From Leptolyngbyaceae cyanobacterium C42_A2020_001 (GTDB taxonomy: Bacteria > Cyanobacteriota > Cyanobacteriia > Leptolyngbyales > Leptolyngbyaceae): 64,000 nt of DNA. The stretch lies in NCBI GenBank assembly GCA_015272515.1, contig JACYLN010000009.1, positions 1 through 64,000 on the forward strand. Reading direction: 5' to 3'. The translations under genes and the position numbers were made by a program. Within the stretch, counting starts at the first letter, position 1; every line of letters begins with the position of its first letter. The notes under the pieces were generated by a model that saw only the letters and a list, made by a program, of their open reading frames with translations, was not told where the DNA came from and did no database searches. Shown here in pieces: positions 34,491-44,845 of the stretch.

Positions 34491-36875
34491 ATGAACAAGA
34501 CGCAGTTATCTCCCCTTTTGGTGGCGTTACTGGCTGCATCCGCTACGGTGAGTCTGTCAAATTCTGCCACGGCTCAAACAGCCCGTTCCAAATCAGTTGA
34601 GGTGGAAACACCATTTCCCTCAAAGACGGTGAAATCAGTAGAGGCAAAATCGAAAAATTCCTTAGCGGACGCTACCACCCCTACGGATGTCACCACCAAA
34701 CCAAGCGATTCCTCTTCAGACGCGATCGCTCCCAGCATAATTCCAGTTCAACCTCTTTCGCCGATTGATTTATTGGGTCCACCACTCGTCGCCCAGTCTT
34801 CCCCTGGCGAAGCTCCCGACCGAATTCGCATCAATCCGCTTTCTCCAGGAACCCCTCAACCAACTGCACCTACGGTTCCAACTCCGGCTCCTACAACCCC
34901 AGAAGCTGAGCAAACCCCTACACCGACCACGCCAACCCCCACAGCGCCTTCGGAAACACCAACTCCCACCACACCCCCCGCCCAAACCGTTGACACCGAC
35001 CCACGAGTTTTGGTAGCTGAGGTTTTGGTCAGAGGCGTAGAGGGTACCTTTCAGGACGAAGTTTACAACGCGATTCAAACTCGTCCAGGGCGAACCACCA
35101 CCCGAACTCAACTGCAAGAAGACATCAATGCGATTTTTGCAACCGGGTACTTCTCAAACGTAAGAGCAGTTCCAGAAGATACTCCCCTGGGTGTGCGGGT
35201 AACGTTTGAAGTGGTGCTTAACCCAGTACTGCAATCAGTACAGGTTGAAGGTAACCGAGTGTTGCCGCAACAAGTGGTGACAGAAACCTTCACCGACCAA
35301 TACGGTAAGGTATTGAACCTCAACACCCTGCAAGAAGGAATTAAGCGCCTTAACAAGTGGTATCAAGATAACGGCTTTGTGCTAGGGCAAGTGCTGGAAT
35401 CTCCAGCCGTCTCTCCAGATGGGGTCGTCACTCTGCAAGTGGCAGAGGGAGAAGTTTCTAACCTGAGAGTTCGTTACATCAACAAAGAAGGGAATGAGTG
35501 TATTCGCAATGAGCAGGGACGATTTGTTTTAATTGAACCGGAAACAAAGCAGCCCGTTCTGGATAAAAATGGCAATCCCACAGGCTGCCGTAACCGGACG
35601 CGAGAATTTATTGTTACCCGCGAGTTTCAAACCAAGCCAGGAGATATTTTCAACCGAGCCGTGGTGGAACAAGACATCCAGCGAGTGTTCGGTTTGGGAA
35701 TTTTTGATGATGTGCGGCTTGCCCTGGAACCCGACCCCAATGACCCACGTAAAGTGGTGGTGGTGCCAACGATTGTTGAGAAAAATACAGGTTCAATTTT
35801 TGCAAGTGCTGGTATCAGTAGCGCCAGTGGTTTGTTTGGTTCGGTGGGCTATCAGCAGCAAAACGTGGGTGGAAATAACCAGAAACTATCTGCAGAAGTG
35901 CAAGTTGGGCAACGGGAACTGTTGTTTGATTTGAGCTTTACCGACCCCTGGATTGGCGGTGATCCTTTCCGCACGTCCTACACGGTTAACCTGTTCCGGC
36001 GGCGCACTATTTCGCTGATTTTTGATGGCGGCGATCCAGATATTGATTTGCCAAACGGGGATACTCCTCGAATTTTAAGAACGGGTGGATTTATCAGTTT
36101 TACCCGTCCGTTAAATGGTAATCCTTACATCCGTCCTGAATGGACTGCGTCTCTGGGTTTGCAATATCAGCGGGTTTCGATTCGCGATCGCGATGGCGAC
36201 CTCAGCCCCGTTGATCAATTAGGGAATGACCTCAGCTTCAGCGGTAGCGGACGAGATGATTTACTGTCAATTCAGTTTGGTGTCGTCCAAGACCGTCGAA
36301 ACGATCCATTACGACCAACCAGAGGCAGTTTTCTGCGGTTAGGGACGGAACAATTTATTCCCATCGGTTCTGGCAGTATTTTAGGCAACCGCCTGCGGGG
36401 AAGTTACAGTTTTTACTTACCGACCCAGTTGATTCGATTTACACGAGGCTGTCGGACTCCAAATCCAAGACCAGCAGATTGTCCCCAAACCTTTGCGTTC
36501 AACGTCCAGGGTGGTACGTTCCTGGGCGATCTGCCCCCTTACGAAGCGTTCTCATTAGGCGGAGCAAATTCCGTTCGAGGCTATGATGAAGGGGATCTGG
36601 CAGCAACCCGAAGCTATATTCAAGGAACGGTAGAATATCGCTTCCCAATCTTTTCCATCTTCTCTGGTGCCCTGTTTGTAGATGGAGCATACAACTTTGG
36701 CTCTCAGGGTCTGGTTCCTGGCAACCCAGGTGGCATTCGGAACAAGCCAGGAAGTGGTTATGGCTACGGGGTTGGTGTACGAGTTCAGTCTCCGCTAGGT
36801 CCCATTCGAGTTGACTTTGGAATTAATGACCAGGGAGATACCCAAGTAAACTTTGGTATTGGGGAGAGATTCTAA
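34491..36875 (+). CDS. Omp85/BamA-family outer membrane assembly protein
   Basis: A protein of 794 residues with a signal peptide ([22 protein letters not shown], cleavage after TAQ), a Pro/Thr-rich linker from about 100 to 170 ([17 protein letters not shown]), POTRA domains ([15 protein letters not shown] onward, with three repeats to about 460) and a C-terminal beta-barrel of surface-antigen type. [14 protein letters not shown] is the conserved barrel motif (VRGY) and the protein ends ...[12 protein letters not shown], with the terminal Phe. It inserts beta-barrel proteins into the outer membrane and is the relative of chloroplast Toc75. Its stop TAA overlaps the ATG of lpxC (TAATG), so translation is coupled. 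Confidence 0.94.
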   Translation: MNKTQLSPLLVALLAASATVSLSNSATAQTARSKSVEVETPFPSKTVKSVEAKSKNSLADATTPTDVTTKPSDSSSDAIAPSIIPVQPLSPIDLLGPPLVAQSSPGEAPDRIRINPLSPGTPQPTAPTVPTPAPTTPEAEQTPTPTTPTPTAPSETPTPTTPPAQTVDTDPRVLVAEVLVRGVEGTFQDEVYNAIQTRPGRTTTRTQLQEDINAIFATGYFSNVRAVPEDTPLGVRVTFEVVLNPVLQSVQVEGNRVLPQQVVTETFTDQYGKVLNLNTLQEGIKRLNKWYQDNGFVLGQVLESPAVSPDGVVTLQVAEGEVSNLRVRYINKEGNECIRNEQGRFVLIEPETKQPVLDKNGNPTGCRNRTREFIVTREFQTKPGDIFNRAVVEQDIQRVFGLGIFDDVRLALEPDPNDPRKVVVVPTIVEKNTGSIFASAGISSASGLFGSVGYQQQNVGGNNQKLSAEVQVGQRELLFDLSFTDPWIGGDPFRTSYTVNLFRRRTISLIFDGGDPDIDLPNGDTPRILRTGGFISFTRPLNGNPYIRPEWTASLGLQYQRVSIRDRDGDLSPVDQLGNDLSFSGSGRDDLLSIQFGVVQDRRNDPLRPTRGSFLRLGTEQFIPIGSGSILGNRLRGSYSFYLPTQLIRFTRGCRTPNPRPADCPQTFAFNVQGGTFLGDLPPYEAFSLGGANSVRGYDEGDLAATRSYIQGTVEYRFPIFSIFSGALFVDGAYNFGSQGLVPGNPGGIRNKPGSGYGYGVGVRVQSPLGPIRVDFGINDQGDTQVNFGIGERF

Positions 36876-37780
36876 TGGAGGTAGAAGCCAGAAGGCAGGA
36901 GCCATACACCAAGCCGCAAGAGGACGCAAACCTTCTGGCTTCCATGCAGCATACTCTGGGTGATGGTTTTGTGATGTCGGGCGTGGGGTTACATACAGGA
37001 GAGCAAGTGCAGGTGCGGGTTTTGCCTGCTGCCACGGGGCAAGGGCGCTACTTTGTTCGCACCGACCTGCCTGCTTCACCAACCATTCCTGCCAGGGTGG
37101 AAGTGGTTAGCCAAACTTTGCTCTCAACTGAATTGAAGATTGATTCTGCGCCCGTGCGAACTGTGGAACACCTGTTGGCGGCACTGACGGCAATGGGCAT
37201 TGATAATGCCCGGATTGAAATCGATGCTGCGGAAGCGCCATTGCTGGATGGGTCGGCCAAACAGTGGACGGACGCGATCGCCCATGTGGGTGTGGTGGCT
37301 CAATCTGCCCCGCGTCAGCCGTGGACTGTAACAGAACCAATGTGGATACGGGAGGGAGATGCTTTTGTGGCAGCGCTTCCTTCACCAGAATTGCGGTTTA
37401 CTTATGGAATTGATTTTGATCTGGAGGCGATTGGGAACCAATGGCACAGTTGGTCACCTGCCAGCGATGAGCCGTTTGCAACGGCGATCGCCCCAGCCCG
37501 CACTTTTGGACTCGCCCATCAGATCAAATACCTGCAATCTCAGGGGTTGATCAAAGGTGGCAGTCTGGATAACGCCCTAGTTTGCGGTTCTGAGGGATGG
37601 TTGAACCCGCCATTAAGATTTGCCAATGAGCCAGCCCGTCACAAACTTTTAGATTTAATTGGAGATTTAAGTTTGTTGGGCACCATGCCAGTGGCTCACT
37701 TTCTCGCCTACAAAGCAAGCCATGCATTGCATACACAGCTTGCGCGATCGCTCAATCAACTGCGAGGCACCCAACCATGA
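36875..37780 (+). CDS. lpxC: UDP-3-O-acyl-N-acetylglucosamine deacetylase
   Basis: LpxC is the committed, zinc-dependent step of lipid A synthesis. The 301-residue protein has [18 protein letters not shown] at the N-terminus, the first zinc His in [14 protein letters not shown], then [28 protein letters not shown] and the C-terminal ligands His and Asp in [15 protein letters not shown], with the catalytic His in HALHTQL. The ATG overlapping the omp85 stop (36875) is used; MQHTLGDGF at 36944 matches some homologues and could be the real start. It is the second gene of the omp85-lpxC-fabZ-lpxA-lpxB operon. Confidence 0.95.
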   Translation: MEVEARRQEPYTKPQEDANLLASMQHTLGDGFVMSGVGLHTGEQVQVRVLPAATGQGRYFVRTDLPASPTIPARVEVVSQTLLSTELKIDSAPVRTVEHLLAALTAMGIDNARIEIDAAEAPLLDGSAKQWTDAIAHVGVVAQSAPRQPWTVTEPMWIREGDAFVAALPSPELRFTYGIDFDLEAIGNQWHSWSPASDEPFATAIAPARTFGLAHQIKYLQSQGLIKGGSLDNALVCGSEGWLNPPLRFANEPARHKLLDLIGDLSLLGTMPVAHFLAYKASHALHTQLARSLNQLRGTQP

Positions 37781-37857
37781 ATAACTGACTCATGTTTTGG
37801 AAAAATGCCTTGATCTGATACTATCCACTGTTTACCGCTCGTTTAGCCAAACTGCCC

Positions 37858-38400
37858 ATGTCGATTCTTACTGATGTCAACACTGCCGACGTATCGCCTA
37901 GCCATGTGGAAGCACCCGGTCACCCCGAAGCAGACGGTGCCACCTCGGAAAACCTTGCAACCAGCAACGTGGTAATTCCTGTTGAGGAAATCCAAAAATT
38001 GTTGCCACACCGCTATCCATTTGCGCTGGTTGATCGGATTATTGAATATGTGCCAAGTAAGCGAGCAGTTGGTATCAAAAACGTCACCTTCAACGAACCT
38101 CACTTCCAGGGACACTTTCCCGGTCGCCCAATTATGCCGGGTGTGTTGATTATCGAAGCAATGGCGCAGGTGGGAGGAGTGGTCTTAACCCAAATGGCAG
38201 ACCTAACAGGTGGACTGTTTATGTTTGCCGGAATTGACGGAGTTCGGTTTCGCCGCCCCGTTGTACCAGGTGACCAATTGATTATGACGGTGGAACTCAT
38301 TAGCGTCAAACGTCGTCGTTTTGGCAAAATGCAAGGACGTGCCGAAGTCGATGGACAATTGGCGGCAGAAGGCGAATTTATGTTTTCGCTAGTAGACTAA
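37858..38400 (+). CDS. fabZ: 3-hydroxyacyl-ACP dehydratase FabZ
   Basis: FabZ removes water from 3-hydroxyacyl-ACP in fatty acid elongation. The 180-residue protein has a 40-residue polar N-terminal extension before [20 protein letters not shown], then the active-site His86 in FQGHFPGRP and Glu100 in [10 protein letters not shown], 14 residues apart as in the family. It lies between lpxC and lpxA, the standard position in lipid A operons, where it balances hydroxy-acyl chains for LPS against elongation to phospholipid. lpxC ends 77 nt upstream. Confidence 0.96.
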   Translation: MSILTDVNTADVSPSHVEAPGHPEADGATSENLATSNVVIPVEEIQKLLPHRYPFALVDRIIEYVPSKRAVGIKNVTFNEPHFQGHFPGRPIMPGVLIIEAMAQVGGVVLTQMADLTGGLFMFAGIDGVRFRRPVVPGDQLIMTVELISVKRRRFGKMQGRAEVDGQLAAEGEFMFSLVD

Positions 38401-38486
38401 GGAGGTTGAGTTTTGAATTTTGAGTTCTGAGATCCCGACTCTTAACTCGCACCTGCTCATAACTCAACTCACAACTCACAACTGAT

Positions 38487-39317
38487 ATGGCAACCCTAAT
38501 CCATTCAACTGCTGTAATTCATCCTGGTGCAGAACTACATCCCACCGTTGAGGTTGGTCCCTATGCTGTGATCGGCGAGAAGGTAAAGATCGGGTCGGAG
38601 ACGGTCATTGGGGCACATGTCGTACTGGATGGTTGGACTGAAATCGGGGCACGCAACCACATTTTTCCGGGAGCAGCGATTGGGCTAGCTTCTCAAGATA
38701 AGAAGTACGACGGAACGGATAGTTTAGTCAAAATTGGCGACGATAATCGGATTCGCGAGTTCGTTACGATCAATTGCGCGACTTACGCCGACGAGGTGAC
38801 GCTGATCGGCGATCGCAATCTGATCATGGCGTATACCCACGTGGCACACAACTGCGTCATCGAAGACCAGGTAGTCATCACCAACGCCGTTTCTCTGGGG
38901 GGGCATGTTCACATCGAGTCTCAAGCGCGAGTGGGCGGTATGAGCGGTATTCACCAGGGCGTGCGAATTGGGCGGTTGGCAATGGTAGGAGGCATGAGCC
39001 GAATTACCCGAGATGTACCTCCCTACACTTTGGTAGAAGGCAATGCAGCACGAGTGCGATCGCTGAACCTGGTGGGATTGCAGCGCGCTGGCTTACTAGA
39101 TCTCGACGATGGGCGGGTATTTCAATCGTTGAAAAAAGCGTTTCGGTTGCTTTATCGCTCTGGTTTGCCGCTCAACGAAGCACTCGTCAAACTCGAAACT
39201 TTGCTCGACAACGAATACGTGCAACACTTTCATCGCTTCCTGCAACTCTCTCAGCAAGAAGGTCGTCGCGGTCCCACGCCTGGGGCAAAAGTCGGCGAAG
39301 AGGCAGACGATGAGTGA
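38487..39317 (+). CDS. lpxA: UDP-N-acetylglucosamine O-acyltransferase
   Basis: LpxA adds a hydroxyacyl chain to UDP-GlcNAc to start lipid A. The 276-residue protein is a left-handed beta-helix of hexapeptide repeats (HPGAELHPTVEVGPYAVIGEKVKIGSE and so on) and has the catalytic His in YTHVAHNC. The GGMSGIHQGVRIGRLAMVGG region and C-terminal helices are typical. Tandem ACTCAC repeats precede the ATG. Its stop overlaps the lpxB start by 8 nt, so the two are translationally coupled. Confidence 0.96.
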   Translation: MATLIHSTAVIHPGAELHPTVEVGPYAVIGEKVKIGSETVIGAHVVLDGWTEIGARNHIFPGAAIGLASQDKKYDGTDSLVKIGDDNRIREFVTINCATYADEVTLIGDRNLIMAYTHVAHNCVIEDQVVITNAVSLGGHVHIESQARVGGMSGIHQGVRIGRLAMVGGMSRITRDVPPYTLVEGNAARVRSLNLVGLQRAGLLDLDDGRVFQSLKKAFRLLYRSGLPLNEALVKLETLLDNEYVQHFHRFLQLSQQEGRRGPTPGAKVGEEADDE

Positions 39318-40527
39318 AAAAAGAATTTTCATCAGCACGGGTGAGGTGTCTGGTGATCTTCAAGGAGCATTGCTGGTTCATGCTCTTAAACGGCAAGCCC
39401 AATCAGCGGGCATGAGCCTGGAGATTTTGGCGTTGGGGGGCGATCGCATGGCAAAGGCTGGAGCAACCCTGCTGGCCCACACCAGCGAGATCGGCTCTAT
39501 GGGGATTCTAGAATCCCTGCCCTTTGTTTTGCCCACCCTGCAAGTTCAAAATCAAGCAAAAACTTACCTGAAGCAGCATCCACCCGATGTCGTGATTCTC
39601 ATTGATTACATGGGACCGAACCTGGCGTTGTGCGAGTATTTTTACAAACAATCTTTGCCAACTCCAGTGGTGTATTACATTAGCCCGCAAGAGTGGGTTT
39701 GGGGAGACCAGTGGAAATGGGGCGTGAAGCTGTTTCGCTCTGATTTGATCGTGAAAGCGACGAAACAAGTGCTCGCTATTTTCCCAGCCGAAGCAGATTA
39801 TATGCGACGTAAGGGTGCTCAGGTGCGTTGGGTGGGTCATCCCCTGGTTGACCGAATGCAGACAGCCCATACCCGCACCAGTGCCCGCACTGCCCTCAAT
39901 CTATCAGCCAACCAACCCGTGATCACGCTATTGCCTGCCTCGCGTCAGCAGGAGATCAAGTATCTGCTGCCCGTCATCTGTCAGGCAGCACAACTGATTC
40001 AGCAGAAATTGCCAGAGGTATTGTTTCTGATTCCACTCGCCCTGGAGAAATATCGCCAACCGATTGAGCAAGCAATTCAGCACTATGGCTTGCAGGCAAA
40101 GGTGTTGTCAGATCAGGTCGGCACCCAAACTGAAGATCCGGCGGAGTCTGTGACATTACAAGCGATCGCCGCAGCGGATCTTGCCATCACCAAATCGGGC
40201 ACGGTGAATTTAGAAATTGCCCTGCTGAACACCCCGCAAGTCGTACTTTATAAGGTCAATGCGGTGACTGCCTGGATTCTCAAACACATCCTAAAATTCG
40301 CTATTCCCTTCATGTCGCCGCCCAACCTGGTGGCCATGAAAGCGATCGTGCCAGAATTTATGCAGGATCAGGCAACGCCCCAGAATATTGCTCAGGAAGC
40401 CCTCGACATTTTACTGAACACCGATCGCCGCCAAACGTTTTTAGACAATTACGCAGAAATGCGGCAGGTATTGGGAGAGCCGGGTGTGTGCGATCGCGCC
40501 GCTCAAGCAATCTTGCAACTGTTGTAA
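39310..40527 (+). CDS. lpxB: Lipid-A-disaccharide synthase
   Basis: LpxB joins UDP-2,3-diacylglucosamine and lipid X to form the lipid A disaccharide at the inner membrane. The 405-residue GT19 enzyme starts EKRIFISTGEVSGDLQGA and contains LALGGDRMAKAGATLL, DVVILIDYMGPNLALCEYF, YYISPQEWVWGDQW and the donor-site KSGTVNLEIALLNTPQVVLYKVN. The start ATG at 39310 overlaps lpxA. It is the last gene of the operon and converges on the TPS-CHAT gene, leaving only 13 nt between the stops. Confidence 0.95.
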   Translation: MSEKRIFISTGEVSGDLQGALLVHALKRQAQSAGMSLEILALGGDRMAKAGATLLAHTSEIGSMGILESLPFVLPTLQVQNQAKTYLKQHPPDVVILIDYMGPNLALCEYFYKQSLPTPVVYYISPQEWVWGDQWKWGVKLFRSDLIVKATKQVLAIFPAEADYMRRKGAQVRWVGHPLVDRMQTAHTRTSARTALNLSANQPVITLLPASRQQEIKYLLPVICQAAQLIQQKLPEVLFLIPLALEKYRQPIEQAIQHYGLQAKVLSDQVGTQTEDPAESVTLQAIAAADLAITKSGTVNLEIALLNTPQVVLYKVNAVTAWILKHILKFAIPFMSPPNLVAMKAIVPEFMQDQATPQNIAQEALDILLNTDRRQTFLDNYAEMRQVLGEPGVCDRAAQAILQLL

Positions 40528-40540
40528 CTATCTCATTGGC

Positions 40541-43500
40541 TTACCAGGGACTGCCGATCATCGTAAACGCCGCCCAGTAGTAAGGATGGCTCAAATTGGG
40601 GTTGCTCAGTTGCACCAGCGCAGGAGGCAAAGGAATGTCTTGTCCGCTAGCATCTCGCAGTCGCCCCACCTCAAACTTCACCTGCCCTTGTGCCATTGCA
40701 ATCTGTGCCTGACGCAGCGCCTCCGCTTTGATCGGGGCGGTTTGCAGTCGTCGATAAAACTCAGTCATCAGCCCCAACGTGCCCTCATCGCTCACATACC
40801 AGAGGCTTGCCAATGCCGATTTTACTCCAGCTTGCACAGCAAATCCGGCAAAACCCAGTTCGGCATCATCGTTACCAAACGCCGTTCGGCAGGCACTCAG
40901 TACCAACAACTCTACAGGCGGATTGCTCCAACCCAGTTGCCGCAGTTGATCCATTCGCAGTTGCATATCCCAAAGTTGGATGTAGGAATTGCTCAATGCT
41001 CCTGGTTGAAATTCGCCATGAGTCGCCAAATGCACAATCCGAAAGGCTCCTTGCTGGCGTTGAGCTTGCAAATTGCTGAGGGTAAAGTCCTGATTTAGAA
41101 ACGCTCGCCCTGCTCTCAGCCTGTTTGTAATGATACTCAGCTCTGTAGGCACCGCAGGTAAGGGCGGTTGGTCGGTAAATTCAGAAGCGCCCATTGCCAA
41201 AACCTGGGCATCCTTAACGCTGACAAAGCGTGTATTCGTCAAGCTCAAACTGGGCATCAGTCCGAGGCTATATCGCTCAATCAAGAACCGTTGCCCATCA
41301 TGCAATGCTGCTAAAGGAATAAAGCGCAATCCGCTATCGGCAATGAATGCCAGATTGGTGACTCGTCGCGCTTGCAATTCTGTTTCAATCGGTGCAATCA
41401 GCCATTGGTAAAGCTGTTGGGCGGGAGCCAGATAGGTTTGGGTACGGGTTTTGCGCGGGTCAGTGATTTCATTGAGAAAACTTTGAACGGTCGCCAACAC
41501 GCGATCGCGGGTTACGCCTGCCACTAATTTACGAATCGGTCGCCCCTCGGCTGTTATCACCAGCAGTTCCAGTTGATCAGTTGCTTGCTCACTTGCTCGG
41601 CCCCTGGAGTGAACTGGTGGGGTTTGGGCAATCAGACGATCGCTGGCAATCTCAGTTCCGCCAAACCGCCAGATCTCCTGGGAATTCATCGTTGATTGCG
41701 GACTGGATGCAGCCGTGAGAGCGGTCATTGTCGCTGTTTGAAGCCGTCTTGTGGCGATCGGTAATGAAGCTGACTCCAACCGCTGGGTTGCCACTGTTGC
41801 CGGAACAAAGTTGAGGTAAACCAGAGCCGGGCGAACTCCGGTTGTCGCTTCTACCTGGCGCAACGACTCATTGATAGTTGGGCGATTGCCAAGCTCTGCC
41901 TCAACGCCCAAATACGCTTCAAACTCTTCCGTAAATTCCTCTTCTGCCGACTCTTCAAATTCTCCTTCCAACGCATTTAAATCGGGCAAATTGGCATTGG
42001 CAAAATCATCAAATTGCTCCTCTTCCTCGTCGTTCGGTTCAATCTCGTCTGCCAGTTCATCCTGGTTGCGCGGGCGCACGCCGGGCAGAGTTAGCGTTCT
42101 AATTTGAATAGTGCCGGACGGTGAGCGATAGCCCTCTGGAAATACCAGGAGCGGCGGCGGAGTCAGTGCCTCTACCCCAGCCAGGATCGCGCCTGCGGTG
42201 CCGTTTTGGGTGCGATTGCCCACCACAAAAGGAACTCGCAACCCGCCACCACCGTAGGTAATCAGAACATTACCGGGGGCGATCGCGCCAGTTGTGTTAA
42301 TGGTGGGGGATGCAGTACCAGCAATGAATCCACTTCCCTCCACAAATCGCCCGGCTTGTAGGGTGACATTCCCCCCTAACCCCAGCGCACTGGTGGTATT
42401 GATGCTGCCAAAGCGCACGTCTTCCCTGAATCCTGGCGCAGATAGTTCCACATCGCCAGCTTGCACTGTGCCTGTGGTGATAATTTGCCCTGCCAAAATT
42501 GAGCCGCGATCGCTGCGTAGAATCACATCGCCGCCTCTGCCACCCTGCCCAGAAGCGGCGATCGTGCGGGTATTGATACTACCAACCGTCACATTGCCCA
42601 CACTGGCAGACAACGTGACATCGCCCCCATCATCCAACCGGGTAGAGGTATCAATATCACCTACTAAAATACTGGCTCCCGAAATCGTAATGGACGTTTT
42701 GGCCAGATCTGACGTTTTTAACACCACGCTAGGCGGAGCAACGAATGAGCCAAATCCGTTCTGGTCGGCATCGGTAGTGAAGGTAACCGATGTTGCCGCA
42801 GAAAAGGTAAGGACTTGATTGGGCGGCAGCAGCACTCGAATGTCGTTGGTCGCCTGAAGAATAACATCCCCCGTGATCAAGTCCAGGGTGGTTTGGGAGA
42901 GACGAAAGGTTTCCCCTGGATCGCTGGCAAAAATTTGTCCATTCGTCTCCAAGTCAATGTCATTTGGTGCAGAAGCACCAGGAACAATCTCAATGTTGGT
43001 GGGGTCTAGCAGCAGCGTACCAGAGCGTCCTGCCGGAGCCGAAGTATCGGTTTGCCCTTGATACACGAGGTTGCGCTTGCCGGATACTTCTACCAAGCCT
43101 CCATTGCCGCCACGATCGCCCCCGCGGGCAAAAATCGAGCCAGAGAAGCGAGTCGTGTCGTCTGCCCAAATGATTACCTTGCCGCCGTTTGAAAAGCCGG
43201 GAGCCAATCCATTAGCGCTGATCTGAGTGCTGGAGTCCACAAACGTAGACATGGCATTGGGAACAGTTCCTTGCCCCTGATAGTCGCCACCAATGCGAAT
43301 GGTGCCGCCGTTTGTGCCCGAAGCCGCGATCGCCGCTTGCACGAGGGCAACATTGGTTCCTAAAAGATTGATTGAGCCGGGAGCCAGATCGGGAGTCAAA
43401 TCACTAACGCTCACCTGTCCGCTGATCAAAGTCGTTCCAGAAGCAGTGGGCAAGGAAAGGGATGCCCCTGCCAATCGTAAACTGCCATCGGAGTTCACCG

Positions 43501-44371
43501 TTACCTGGGTGGCATTGTCAAGGGTCCCGCCTGTCAACAGTTGGGGGAGCGATCGCGGGCTGGGAGTTACCAAGCCAATGTCTGCTGTCGTAATTGGACC
43601 TAATTCCAAACTCAGTAAACTTCCAGGCTGGCTAATTCTGACCAGATTTTGTCCGGGAACTGATGCAACGGTAATTTGTCCGCTGGGGGCAGAGAGTTGT
43701 CCAACATTGAGCACGTTACCAGCCAGCAGCAGCAGAGCTTGTCCGGTGGGCACCGCCAAATTGCCGAAATTGGCGATCGCTCCTGGTGCCACCGATGTAA
43801 ACGCATATACAGTTGGTTGCCCGTTTAAACTGCTATAGTCATTGGCTGCGTTGGCATTAAACCATAACGATCCATCATTCAGTGAATCGGAACTTGCGTT
43901 GCCAAACCCAAGTCGGTTCGCGGTTGTTGCCGTAAAGGATGCTGGAACATTCAAGCTGGCATTAGGTCCAAACAAAATTCCGGCTGGATTCAACAAAAAC
44001 AAGTTGGAATTGCCACCAGCGACTTGAATTCGTCCATCAATAATGGAAACATTACCACCCGTTACTCGCGCCAGAATGTTTTGAATTGTGGGATTTGCTA
44101 GAAAAGTTGCGACTTGCCCTCGACTTAATCCAAATTCAGCAAAACTATGGAATAAGTTTGCACCGTTTCCAGACACCCGTCCGCCATTAATCGTAATTTG
44201 GTTGTTTTCAACTACGGTGTATGTTCCTGTGCCATCCGGGGCGGGAACAATGAGTTGAGCATGAACTAGTGAGGGTGACAACAACCCAGCAATCCACGTG
44301 AACGATAGGGCTGGAAATAATGCCTTAAAAGGCGCAGCAAAGTCAAAACCGCGATCGCAAAAACAGTTCAT
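40541..44371 (-). CDS. Secreted haemagglutinin-type (TPS) and CHAT-domain fusion protein
   Basis: A 1276-residue protein. After a short cysteine-bearing N-terminus a signal peptide (AALFPALSFTWIAGLLSPSLVHA type, ending VHAQ) leads into a TPS domain (NLFHSFAEFGLSRGQ, NLFLLNPAGILFGPNA), the secretion domain of two-partner exoproteins. A long Gly/Ser/Thr-rich beta-repeat region follows, then an acidic linker near 770-850 (EPNDEEEEQFDDF). The last 370 residues are a CHAT domain with catalytic His1118 in HLATHGEF and Cys1161 in LSACRTAFG. Start ATG at 44371; an earlier TTG at 44389 is possible. No TpsB transporter gene is adjacent. Similar fusions exist in other cyanobacteria; targets are unknown. 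Confidence 0.92.
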   Translation of the reverse strand: MNCFCDRGFDFAAPFKALFPALSFTWIAGLLSPSLVHAQLIVPAPDGTGTYTVVENNQITINGGRVSGNGANLFHSFAEFGLSRGQVATFLANPTIQNILARVTGGNVSIIDGRIQVAGGNSNLFLLNPAGILFGPNASLNVPASFTATTANRLGFGNASSDSLNDGSLWFNANAANDYSSLNGQPTVYAFTSVAPGAIANFGNLAVPTGQALLLLAGNVLNVGQLSAPSGQITVASVPGQNLVRISQPGSLLSLELGPITTADIGLVTPSPRSLPQLLTGGTLDNATQVTVNSDGSLRLAGASLSLPTASGTTLISGQVSVSDLTPDLAPGSINLLGTNVALVQAAIAASGTNGGTIRIGGDYQGQGTVPNAMSTFVDSSTQISANGLAPGFSNGGKVIIWADDTTRFSGSIFARGGDRGGNGGLVEVSGKRNLVYQGQTDTSAPAGRSGTLLLDPTNIEIVPGASAPNDIDLETNGQIFASDPGETFRLSQTTLDLITGDVILQATNDIRVLLPPNQVLTFSAATSVTFTTDADQNGFGSFVAPPSVVLKTSDLAKTSITISGASILVGDIDTSTRLDDGGDVTLSASVGNVTVGSINTRTIAASGQGGRGGDVILRSDRGSILAGQIITTGTVQAGDVELSAPGFREDVRFGSINTTSALGLGGNVTLQAGRFVEGSGFIAGTASPTINTTGAIAPGNVLITYGGGGLRVPFVVGNRTQNGTAGAILAGVEALTPPPLLVFPEGYRSPSGTIQIRTLTLPGVRPRNQDELADEIEPNDEEEEQFDDFANANLPDLNALEGEFEESAEEEFTEEFEAYLGVEAELGNRPTINESLRQVEATTGVRPALVYLNFVPATVATQRLESASLPIATRRLQTATMTALTAASSPQSTMNSQEIWRFGGTEIASDRLIAQTPPVHSRGRASEQATDQLELLVITAEGRPIRKLVAGVTRDRVLATVQSFLNEITDPRKTRTQTYLAPAQQLYQWLIAPIETELQARRVTNLAFIADSGLRFIPLAALHDGQRFLIERYSLGLMPSLSLTNTRFVSVKDAQVLAMGASEFTDQPPLPAVPTELSIITNRLRAGRAFLNQDFTLSNLQAQRQQGAFRIVHLATHGEFQPGALSNSYIQLWDMQLRMDQLRQLGWSNPPVELLVLSACRTAFGNDDAELGFAGFAVQAGVKSALASLWYVSDEGTLGLMTEFYRRLQTAPIKAEALRQAQIAMAQGQVKFEVGRLRDASGQDIPLPPALVQLSNPNLSHPYYWAAFTMIGSPW

Positions 44372-44845
44372 TAACGCAGTCCGAATCAAAGGTGTGCTAT
44401 CCCATGTGCAATACTTCTAAGACCGTCATTCTAAACAAAGTTGGGTGCGGAATCCGCCAGAATGAGATTACTCTACTCCGCCACAGTAAGTCGATAAAAA
44501 GTTTAATGCTGATAGCAACACTTCGAGTAACAGCACAGAACGCTTTTGTTCTATCTTACGGTGGTTGTAATTTCAGCACAGCCATAATGTAAAGCAACCC
44601 CTGTTTGTTCTCTGGAATAAGCAATCAAAAAAGGAGTATTCATACCTCTTTGAGAGAATTTTTGAAGTTGACGGAAACCATCAGTTGCCAACGCTATCGC
44701 AACATAAACCAGTTGTACACGTGTATAAATAAGAATTTGTTAAAGGCAATGACAAGGTTTCTGAAACAGAGTAGCAATGTCACTGGTGTTTCCTGTGCAA
44801 CTATGTTGTGTCCCTATTGCAAGCACCCTTGAGGAAACTGGGCAA
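44372..44845. other. Gene-free stretch between TPS-CHAT and the REC-GGDEF gene
   Basis: 474 nt that must hold the promoters of two divergent genes. A -10-like TATAAAT occurs at 44724-44730, but without a clear -35 at the right distance. I saw no long ORF on either strand and no strong inverted repeat. An in-frame extension of the downstream gene up to 44777 is possible but unlikely. Confidence 0.6.

Noticed and set aside
42294-43838. Long plus-strand ORFs opposite the TPS-CHAT gene
   Set aside because: They mirror the repetitive Gly/Ser/Thr codons of the real gene and have no domain.
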